The notes under the pieces: model-generated
What the model saw: only the letters and a program-made list of their open reading frames with translations
Databases searched by the model: none
What the model was told of the DNA's origin: nothing
Program-made: the position numbers and the translations under genes
From: Daphnia carinata
Taxonomy: Eukaryota; Arthropoda; Branchiopoda; Diplostraca; Daphniidae
Assembly (NCBI RefSeq): GCF_022539665.2
Contig: NC_081332.1
Span: 7,778,303 to 7,842,302, forward strand
DNA: 64,000 nt
Reading direction: 5' to 3'
Part shown: in pieces, positions 55,553 to 64,000 of the stretch
Position numbering within the stretch: position 1 is the stretch's first letter
Layout: the number at the start of each line of letters is the position of its first letter

Positions 55553-55627
55553 TTCTATATCTATATCTATATACATTTCTATATCCGGCAGGTACATACA
55601 GACAAAAGGAAATATGTGACTTAACAA

Positions 55628-56756
55628 AATAAAGATGTCATCGTGTGGGCTTAACTAAGTAACACAAAAAAAAAAAAAAAAACATACAAGAAGAAGTGGG
55701 AAAAGTGAAAGTGGGAAATAGCCTACGGCTGTCGAAAGGTCAACGGCTTTTCCCGTCGGCTTTATTAGTAGGCTACGGAAAAGAGAAAGGAAAAAGGGCA
55801 CTAGAATAAAGTTTTGTTTTGAGGGGGAAGGACAACTTGTTTTTTATATTATTTAGTATCGTTGGAAAGAGAAAAAGATGACCATAATTATCGGAAAGGG
55901 AAAGTATGAAAATACAGGACAGTTGATCAGGGAAGACAAGAAAAGAAACGTTTAAAAGTTTGCGACGGGAAGAGATTTTGCCGCGAAGGTCCAAGGTCCA
56001 AGAGTAGTATTAGTTCCAGGAAAAGGGAGGCGGCGCTAATACTGTATTCTTGATGTTGGCTATGGACAAGCTGTAGTGTACGAACGAAAGGGAAAGTGAA
56101 CAGTATTGCGTGGCATATTGGAATGAGAGTATAAAAGTTACGGCTACGATTTGGACCTATTCGTTGAGAGAATAACGAAAGTGACGTGTAGGAGATAGGA
56201 AGGGAAATAGGAAACGAAATTTGACATTGCGGTTCAGAAAATCCATCATTTGTGTGTTATATATGTGTGTTTTTGACAATATATAAAGGTATTTCTTTTC
56301 TTTCTTATCATTTTTTTTTTTTTTTTTTTTTGTTGTTTTTGTTGGTTAGTATGGTAATGTCTCCACATCTACCGTGTTAGTTTGGCAATAGGAATCTACA
56401 AAGGGGAGCTACTTAATTTGTGACTACTAAATTGTTATGTTGTGACATTCATTTACGGGTCTTGATGAAGGTATGATCAAGCTAAATTTTTTTTTTCTGA
56501 AGCAAAAGATTTTTTGTTATTTATTTATTTTTTTTTCTCTACTCAAAAGGCTCTACTTATCAAAATCTATGTGGACTTATACTATGGGCTGTCAAACAAG
56601 GGAATGACTACGGGGCGTAAATTGAGAAAGTTAAAGTGTACGACGTGAAAAAACAAGATACATGTTGTAACGGATAATACGTTCATAGAAATTGTTGTTT
56701 GTTAGCAACTAAGTGTTTTATTATCATGTTTGGTTTGTTTTTTTTTTTTTTTCTTT

Positions 56757-56807
<51 letters not shown>

Positions 56808-57068
56808 TTTGTTTGTTTTTTTTTTTTTTTTTTTTTTTTTGACAAACGATTAAGCAACCAATGAGTTTATTTCGATGGATAGCAGCAAGGAGAGTTAAAG
56901 TGAATATTGGTATGTGAAATCAAAATAAAGGTAAATATTAAAGTATGGTAAATGTAAACATAAAAATTGAAGGAGAAATATCAGGAATAAACACATAACG
57001 AGGAGTGAAAGAGGGTCGAATGAAAAAGCTTCCTCCTTCCTCGATTTCTTCGGTTGTCCTCGTACGAC
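55628..57068. other. E4 interval between the extra gene and env, no gene seen
   Basis: 1.44 kb, purine-rich in 55660-56250. T tracts lie at 56311-56331 and 56738-56840 (about 100 bp, nearly pure T). There are words like TAGGCTACGG and AGCCTACGG repeated around 55720-55780. No antisense accessory exon similar to E1/E3 was found here. Confidence 0.6.
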
Positions 57069-57593
57069 TTAGAAGTATCTCGGCTTCTTTGCGTTGGGGT
57101 CCTTCTGTTGATCGTCCGTGCTGGGTCTCTTCTCGGGCAAGTCCCAGTGGCACGATGTCCAACCATAGAGCGGTGGATGGCGCCTTTCGGGGTTCAGTTC
57201 GAGGATCGCCTTTAGGGTGAAGACGGCGTCACTCCATTTCTTGTCATACAGGGTGATGAGAAGACGGGCGATCACCTGATTTGTCTTGATTTCCAGCTGC
57301 TTCTGCTCCCAGGCTGCATCGAGGTGCCAGTCCGAGGTGCGGGGTCTGCCGCGGCTAAAATCGATTGCATCCTCCATCTCGGACGTCCCCGGCGGGTTTC
57401 GGGCCGCGGTCTCCTCGTCGTCGATTGGTGAGGGATCTGGCGAATCCGGCGCGTCACGTTCGGCCGTCGAGGCGTCTCCGGACGACGTGGTGAGGTCTAC
57501 CAAGAGGGCCTCCGCGACGGGGAGTGGGATGGACACCATAGGTATCCAGTCGTTGGTCACGGGCTCAGAGATGGATTCAGACTTGTTGTCCAT
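57069..57593 (-). CDS. E4 extra gene between pol and env, 174 aa, unknown
   Basis: Intact from ATG to stop, in the region where errantivirus-like elements normally go straight from integrase to env. The first about 90 residues are acidic and Ser/Pro/Thr-rich (probably disordered). The second half looks folded (DWHLDAAWEQKQLEIKTNQV, RLLITLYDKKWSDAVFTLKA) and the end is basic (AKKPRYF). GC content is clearly higher than in the flanking AT-rich sequence, which hints at a different origin. No family recognised. An accessory or regulatory role is only a guess. Confidence 0.55.
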   Translation of the reverse strand: MDNKSESISEPVTNDWIPMVSIPLPVAEALLVDLTTSSGDASTAERDAPDSPDPSPIDDEETAARNPPGTSEMEDAIDFSRGRPRTSDWHLDAAWEQKQLEIKTNQVIARLLITLYDKKWSDAVFTLKAILELNPERRHPPLYGWTSCHWDLPEKRPSTDDQQKDPNAKKPRYF

Positions 57594-57765
57594 GTTGGCT
57601 TCTTAACGCTTCTTCGTACGTGGAGAAATGGCAAAACAGACAGAACAGTTGTCGTCGTTGTTCTCAGAGAGTACAAGAAGTTGTGTCTTCCTTCACTTAA
57701 CGTACGGTTTATATAGTAATCACTCGGTATTGGTTCGGCAATCGAAACTAGGATGTATGATGACG

Positions 57766-60579
57766 CTACATTTCGTCCCTGTAACGAATCGGTTTTCTCC
57801 GATTTCGCTGAGGGCGTCGGGTGACTTCTTGATGCAATAACGCTGCTGTCACATCATCTTTGGGCTCTACTTGTTGAAGGTCGGAATCACTATCAGCGTA
57901 TATAGGAGTATTTTCGGAAAGTGGCATTGGATGCTGAGCATCACTCGTCACATCGCAATTGCCACTCGAGGTTAATCGTCCTTCGAACGACAGATGAGAC
58001 GGGCCGATCACATTGTCTTCTCGCACAAGTTGATGATTTGCCGAATAAGTGTCTGATATCACTTCTGATACGGCTTCGGACTCGGTGTTTTGTTGCCTTG
58101 TGGTTTCGACATCGGGCTCGTGTTCACGCACATTAGTTTGAGTCGCAATAGACTTTCGGAATCGGCTCTCGAATTCCAAAGGGGTCTCAAGTGGCGGACA
58201 ATGCTCATGTTTCCACAGCATTGTTTCATACAAGGGTTTTAATCTATTTACATGCGTACGCTGACATATATATGAATTATCAGCAATGTCTACAGTATTA
58301 TTTGAATAAACGTTTACTATTCTATAAGGCCCTTTATATTTCGAAGTAAATTTCTTGCTATCTCCTTCCTTAACTACTCGAATATCCAATAACACCCGAT
58401 CGCCTATCACATATCGTTTTTCTTTCGCGCGCTTGTTATATTGTTCCCTTTGGCGCTTTCTAGCTTTTTCGCTTTCCTCTCTAACTCTTTGAAAACTATA
58501 ACGCAAACGTTCTGTCAGATTCCCAACATAGTCAGAAGAAGATTTGAATGTTTTGGGAGATGCATTAAGAAATTCGTTAATAGGAATGTTTGGGTCCCTA
58601 CCGTGAAGTAAATAATATGGAGTGTCCAATGTCGAAGAGTGGACCGAGCTACGATACGCAAATAAAACGTCATCTAATATTTCTTCCCAATTGGCATGCT
58701 CGCCGTCTTTTAATTCTTTTCTTAACATAGACGTTAAAGTTCGATTGAACCTTTCCGTCTCCCCATTACTAGCAGGGTTATAAGCGGTGGTTAACCTCTG
58801 ATCGATCTTCAATTTTTTACAAAAATAGCGAAATAACTTGGACGTGAAATTTGTCCCACGATCAGAAGTAATTGCCTTAGGCATACCATGTCTAACAATA
58901 ACAGTTTTATATACACATTCTGCTGTTGTCTGAGCAGTTTGATCTTTTAAAGCAACAGCCTCAACCCAACGGCTAATATAATCTGTAATAACTAAAATGT
59001 AACTATTTCCATTGGGCGAAACTGGTGTAATAGGACCCAGAAAGTCCATTCCAATTACATCAAAAGGAGCCTTCGCAATTTCGTGCGGATGCAAAAGTGC
59101 TCGATAGGGTGAAGCAGTGTTGGCTATGCAAACTTCACAAGCCCGGCAATATTCTTTAACATCGCCTCTCATGTTGGGCCAATAATAATTATTTTTGACT
59201 TTCATATAGGTCTTATAAAATGCCAAATGTCCACCCATCGGTGCGTCGTGTAATTCTTTAAGCACTAGGTGGCGTAGGGATAATGGCAAAACAAATTGAT
59301 GATGGGTGTCGTTTCTTTTATTACTCTGAGATGGCAGTTCCCGTCTATAAAGTATTCCTTCAATTACCTCAAAATATTCAATTTCCTTTACCCACTCGGG
59401 TTTGGACAATTTAAAAATTTCATCCAGCTCTCCTTCTTCTAGATAATTCTTGATGGCTATACAGAGGTCGTCCTCCTGTTGTTTTTCGCAGATCAATTTA
59501 ATATCCTTCCCAGTTTGAATGCTAGCTATTTTTAATCTAGACAAACAGTCCGCGTTCTGGTGAACACGGCCTGGCCTATATTTTAATTCATAATTTGTTG
59601 CAGCCAATAAAATGGCCCACCTCCCTAACCTTCCATTATTATCCTTCTGATTTTTAAGCCACTGCAAAGGACGATGGTCACTAATTATCTCAAAGGGTTT
59701 ATCCAAGAGATAGTGACGGAAATGTTTAATGGCATCCACGACTGCCAGAGCTTCTTTTTCGGTTGTACTATACTTCATTTCCGCCTTGGTTAACTGCCTA
59801 CTGGAGTACGCTATCGGGTGCTCTTGGCCGTTTTGAATTTGAGATAAAACGGCTCCAATACCATAGTCGCACGCGTCGGTGAAAAGAATAAATTTTTCGT
59901 TAAAATTTGGATATGCGAGGACCGGCGGTGTGACTAGAGATGTGCGCAATTCTTCAAAGGCGACTTGTTCTTCGTCTCCCCAGGTAAAAGGTCTTTTACT
60001 AATATCTTTGTGAGTTAACCTAGTCAGAGGTTTTGCCATTGAACCAAAGTTGGGAATAAATCTCCTATAATAACCTGCTAAGCCTAGAAATGACCTCACC
60101 TCATCGGCAGAAGTAGGCGTTTTGTAATTTAATATTTTGTCGATATTTCCAGGATCAGGTTTAATTCCCTCAGTCGAAATGACGTGGCCCAAATAATTTA
60201 CAGAACGTTTAACGAATTGACATTTCTTAAGTTTTAATTTCAAATTGGCATTTTTCAATAAAGTGAAAATTTCGCGAATATCATTTAAATGATTATCAAA
60301 GGTATCCGAAAATATTATGACGTTATCCAAATAAACTAACGCTTTATGTCCCAAAACGTCTTTCAGTACATAATTCATTAATCTTTGAAATGTGGCAGGT
60401 GCATTGCACAAGCCAAACGCCATCCTTTTAAACTCGTAAAGATTGTTTTCTACTACAAAAGCCGTTTTTTCAATGTCTGGTTCATTCACTTGAATTTGCC
60501 AGTAGCCGGAGGCCAAATCGAGGGTCGTAAAAAATTTCTTCCCATATAATTTATCTAACGTTTCATCAATCCTTGGCAT
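57766..60579 (-). pseudogene. pol: E4 RT palm to integrase
   Basis: 937 residues uninterrupted. RT: LDLASGYWQIQV, FGLCNAPATFQRLM. The catalytic box reads YLDN, so the second aspartate is replaced by asparagine and polymerase activity should be lost. RNase H: FTDACDYGIGAVLSQ, STTEKEALAVVDA, SDHRPLQWL. The integrase finger is complete (HDAPMGGHLA ... CRACEVC), and the core has GMDFLGPI, TSDRGTNF and GETERFNRTL. The C-terminus ends with a 150-residue hydrophilic tail. The first RT motifs are in the upstream frame. Confidence 0.9.
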
Positions 60580-61685
60580 AGGGAATGAATCTTTTTTTGT
60601 AATGCTAATTTCCGATAATCAACGCAAAACCTCACGTCTCCGCCTTTCTTCTCAACCAAAACCACAGGTGACGCCCATGGAGAATGAGAATATTGTATTA
60701 CATTTGCGTCCATCATTTCCTGCACTTTATCCTCCAGTATCTTTCTTTGGTGGTTCGTAACTCGATAGGGTCGTTGCCGGATAGGGCCTCTTCCTAGGGT
60801 ATCGATCGTATGCTTAATGAGATTAGTGCTCCCTAATTCCGAGTCTTTTGTTGCGAACAAGTCATGAAAGTCATTTAATAAACTTGAGAGCGGAGCTTGA
60901 AATTCAGCGTCGACTTCCGAAATTAAAGCTAGCTCACGTTTTTGTGTAGGCTTTTCCTCTGGTTGACATAAGGCAATCTTACCAATTACGTTATGAATTA
61001 CTTCGATTTGGCCTAAGGTTGTATTCCTAGGAAGTATGACTTGACTTAACGAATGATTTTCGACCATAATTTGATATTTCCCATCTCCCGATACAGTTCC
61101 AACAAATTCTTCAATAAAAATACCGGCCGGCAAATCCTCTGCTGGGGTAAAAATAAATGTGCTATTAGGGGGGACATACGGAAATGAACCTGTCATTTGC
61201 GCTGCGATTACGAGCGCCGTCTGACGAAATAGCGTCGTCTTTTTGACCGTCGTGATTGCCATGTCTGGTACCCTAGGGATGGCTGATCCCTGCTCATCCC
61301 TGGCTAAGTAAATACGTTTGGCTTCTCCGTCAAGCCGAAACCCGTGTTTCTGGATTGCATCCCATCCAAGGATACAGTCTTCAGAAACACCATTTGTAAC
61401 AATGAACTCTTGCCGTAAAACGGACTCTCCGTAACGTACGGGCAATGTAACTTTACCCAGCGTATGCAACTTGTTATCTCCCACATCGTATAAATCGAAA
61501 TCAAGCTGACTGCAGGTTACTTGATTTCTCGAGGGAAGCTTTTGAAATATCTTCTCGTGAATTATGCTTCTAGACGCGCCTGTGTCAAATAATGCCTGTA
61601 AAGGGATCTGAAAAATTTGTAATGGAATTCTGGGGGTCGATTCGTTTATTATTGTTGTTAATTTCGCAACTTGTCGGGATTTCAA
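60555..61685 (-). pseudogene. pol: E4 protease and RT N-terminal part
   Basis: 376 residues. Protease ALFDTGASRSIIHEKIF (about 31-47), DCILGWDAI. After a 150-residue linker come RT fingers PVVLVEKKGGDVRFCVDYRK. The frame is lost right after CVDYRK (near 60597) by a one-base change, and the rest of RT is in 60579-57766. It is in a different phase from gag, so a frameshift or separate initiation is required. Confidence 0.9.
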
Positions 61686-61726
61686 CTGAGGTACCCTATC
61701 AACTGACCCGAAGTTACAGTTGATAC

Positions 61727-62968
61727 TTATTGGTTTCCCTGATGCTGAGGGGGACCTGGAATATTAGGCCTACTGGCCCTATACTTGGGGCAATTGTTCG
61801 ATTTATGGCCGATCTCACGGCAAGAATAGCAAATTGGGGGCTGTGCTTGTTCCAACATATACCGTTGAAATTTACGGCACTCCGATTGTGTGTGACCCCG
61901 AAACCCACAATAGTTGCAAGTTATTACATTCTCAATAGGCCCATTGTTCGGATTATGACTAGATCTTGGCGAAGATGGCATATAATTTGTAGGCCTATTT
62001 TGGTTCTTATCCCCTTGATACGGGTGGGTGTTACTATTGGGGAAAGGTGGAGGGTTTGTCTTCCAGTTCCTTTCCCGATTGCCGTTGCCTGTTTGAAATG
62101 AGACCCTTTTTTTATATGGGACACCCGCCGAAGAAGAAACTTTATCCTTCTTATTAATTTGGAGTTGTTTGACCGCCTGACTGAGCTCGCGCAGCGCATC
62201 TTTAATTTCATCCTTCTCCGATTTCGGAGTGTCTACGATCTTGTTCCCTTGACGTATATTTGCGACGGCCTGATTGACCATTGCTTTCTGGTCGATTAAC
62301 ATCTGCTTAATCTCATGCAATTCTGTATTTTCTGCACCTTTCGACTCGTCGATCGCCCTAACAAACTCATGTTTTTCACGGTCAGATTCGAGTGCTTCCA
62401 AGCGAACAGTATAAACGCGTGTCGCTGCAACCAGTGCGTTAAAGTCGTCAAATTCTTTGTACTTAACTTTCGCCTGTAACTTGGAATCCAAACCTTCGAT
62501 AAATTTCTGCATGAGAATAATTGAAAAGGAACGCTCGATATGGCCTACAGGGTACGCTTTTTTAAAGATTTCCTGAAGACGATGCGCATAATCAATTATT
62601 TTTTCTCCCGGTTTCCGTTTAGCCTTATTAAATTTCTTAATATACAAGTCAACGTTTTCGTCCCCGTGAAAGTGATCAAGTAAAGCTTCTTTAATAGACG
62701 TGTAGTCGTAAGGATGATCTTTGACAATATTTTGCACTACGGAAAAAGCCTTATCAGTCATTTTTGCTCGCAACATCTGAATAACCTTCTCCTCTGACCA
62801 TCCTGACCCCTCAACAACGCTTTCAAAGGATTCGATCCAGGCATCAAAACGAGAAATTGGGCTCCCTGAAAAAGAAGGAAGCAGTTGTAAGCGCGCGAAG
62901 GTATGTTGGGTAGTCTGAAGATCGTTCAAGTCGTTGACCGTGGCTGCACGTGATGAAGAACTAGCCAT
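61727..62968 (-). CDS. gag: E4 Gag
   Basis: 413 residues from the ATG at 62968 (MASSSSRAATVNDLNDLQTT). The frame is open further upstream, but the first residues there do not look Gag-like. Capsid region: LPSFSGSPISRFDAWIESFE ... MLRAKMTDKAF ... YIKKFNKAKRKPGEKIIDYA. Two knuckles close the protein, CNYCGFRGHTQSEC and CYSCREIGHKSNNC. Intact. Confidence 0.85.
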   Translation of the reverse strand: MASSSSRAATVNDLNDLQTTQHTFARLQLLPSFSGSPISRFDAWIESFESVVEGSGWSEEKVIQMLRAKMTDKAFSVVQNIVKDHPYDYTSIKEALLDHFHGDENVDLYIKKFNKAKRKPGEKIIDYAHRLQEIFKKAYPVGHIERSFSIILMQKFIEGLDSKLQAKVKYKEFDDFNALVAATRVYTVRLEALESDREKHEFVRAIDESKGAENTELHEIKQMLIDQKAMVNQAVANIRQGNKIVDTPKSEKDEIKDALRELSQAVKQLQINKKDKVSSSAGVPYKKRVSFQTGNGNRERNWKTNPPPFPNSNTHPYQGDKNQNRPTNYMPSSPRSSHNPNNGPIENVITCNYCGFRGHTQSECRKFQRYMLEQAQPPICYSCREIGHKSNNCPKYRASRPNIPGPPQHQGNQ

Positions 62969-62991
62969 GTTTGGATTAAATGAAGGGAAAT

Positions 62992-63841
62992 TTATTGTTC
63001 TTCGTTGTGGATTCGGAGGGAGTTCTGGAATGCCACTCGAAATTGCCTGATGCCCTCTGGTATCTCTTCCGGTCGTCTGGAGGGTTCGATGTGAGGAACG
63101 ATTCGATTGATTGATCGTCTGCAACGTTGGCGTCTGCTGTGTGTCCGCCGTTCTTGCGAGGTTGTTTCCGACAGCGGCGATGTGTGTTGGGCCGGTGTGG
63201 CTTGTAGTTGGGTAATGTTCGTTTGTATGCACAACAGCGCTTGTTTCAATCGTATTTCCGTTTGCGTGATTAATGGTTTGATGTCGTTGGCCTCCTGTGC
63301 GTTGACTGGGTTGTTGGCTTCCGGAAAATTGTTCAGTTTGTCCAAGAGAAGTTGAATTTCTGGTTGCAGCACCTCAAAATTGTTGATTTGGTGTAGTTTT
63401 TCCAGGTACGATGCTAGGTTGTTCACTTCCTTCAGGAATGCTCGTTGTGAATGCCAGTAAGGTTTCCTCCAGATGAATTGATGTGTCGCTCACTACGGTG
63501 ATTATCTCTACGTATCTGCCGTCCTCGTCGGTGGTTTCGATATCTTTTCTCGGGACGAACCCGAAAATTCTTCCCGCTCTCGTTGGTGTGATCTCTTGCA
63601 GGTCGATGAGATTGTAGATTTGACCGTGAAGACAAGTTAAAACCTGTCTCGCGTGCCGGGTGAAAATCTCCTTGAGCTCCGTCACAACCTCCCCTGTCTG
63701 CTTCTTCGTCTTCTTCGGTATCAGTCCACTGACTTTCACTTCCAGAATGGATGTCAGGTACTTCAGGAGAATTCTCGGTTGTTTCCAATTCGTCTGCGTT
63801 GGCTGTTCCACGTGGTAATTCCTCTGGACGTCGAACATCAA
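62992..63841 (-). pseudogene. E4 frame upstream of gag, unknown, frameshifted
   Basis: Two overlapping open pieces: 63841-63374 (protein-like part ARQVLTCLHGQIYNLIDLQE, FGFVPRKDI) and 63426-62992 (helical NNLASYLEKLHQINNFEVLQ, then a basic tail). They read like one protein interrupted by frame changes near 63690 and 63430. Ends 24 bp before the gag ATG. It may be a lost N-terminal Gag region or a separate leader protein; not recognised. 63842-64000 continues with Pro/Lys-rich coding-like sequence. Confidence 0.4.
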
Positions 63842-64000
63842 CTGGACAAGGTGATCCCAGATTTTTGGGTCGCTTGACTGAAAATCCTTTTCCCTCTCCT
63901 TGAGGCTTTGGAGGGTTATTAATAGGAACGGCAGCTGGCTTTTCGGTGACTGAAAGATGTTGTTTTCGTTCTTTTTTACTTCTTGCAGAAGATGCTTGAG

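Larger units (their letters stand above)
53165..64000 (-). mobile_element. E4: env-bearing Gypsy element (5' end outside the window)
   Basis: Minus-strand order: upstream frame, gag, protease, RT, RNase H, integrase, an extra gene, env, 3' LTR. The junction with E3 lies a few bases upstream of the E3 gag ATG, where an inverted repeat CATCTTCTC/GAGAAGATG is found. Pol has a single frameshift and an altered RT active site; env has one frameshift and one stop. Confidence 0.75.

Overview
The window is eukaryotic and arthropod-like. The only host-type coding sequence is a broken copy of an apoptosis-inducing-factor gene (positions 1-1438, minus strand) with introns of roughly 45-80 bp. A branchiopod such as Daphnia is my best guess from the compact introns and the many env-bearing Gypsy elements. 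That is an inference, not something I could verify. No rRNA, no intact tRNA, no prokaryotic gene and no CRISPR array is present.

Layout. (1) 1-2293: AIF-like pseudogene plus a 684-bp inverted-repeat element (MITE-like) inserted just upstream of its first exon. (2) 2294-30694: a satellite of 70-bp monomers (about 11.8 kb in total, some 168 copies), split by three LTR-retrotransposon insertions, all on the minus strand. E1 (7529-16193) is an 8.7-kb env-bearing Gypsy element with 382-bp LTRs and a 4-bp duplication. E2 (18134-21132) is a gag-only, non-autonomous Gypsy relative. Copia-1 (22629-27569) is a Copia element with a 5-bp duplication. (3) 30695-53164: what looks like the 3' part of a very large env-bearing Gypsy element, E3, whose 3' LTR (30695-30898) abuts the satellite. 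From left to right it holds an ankyrin-repeat gene, one exon-like piece of a plus-strand accessory gene, an eroded array of about 400-bp repeats (itself hit by a plus-strand Mag-like element, Mag-1, 37406-41754), a second accessory exon, then env, pol and gag on the minus strand. (4) 53165-64000: E4, another minus-strand env-bearing Gypsy element, apparently inserted just upstream of the E3 gag start; its 5' end is beyond the window.

All elements carry inactivating lesions (frameshifts, in-frame stops, altered catalytic residues, internal deletions). E1 and Mag-1 nevertheless have nearly identical LTR pairs, so they inserted relatively recently. Two kinds of envelope protein occur: an F-like fusion protein in E1, and a second, mutually homologous type in E3 and E4.

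The most interesting signal is a small gene on the strand opposite to gag-pol-env. It is complete and spliced in E1 (8306-8852). Pieces of the same protein family lie in the corresponding region of E3 (32837-33073 and 42733-42888). Together with the ankyrin gene next to the E3 polypurine tract, this suggests retrovirus-like elements carrying antisense and immune-type accessory genes. The nested, mostly one-directional stacking of elements in satellite DNA also fits a pericentromeric or piRNA-cluster-like locus.
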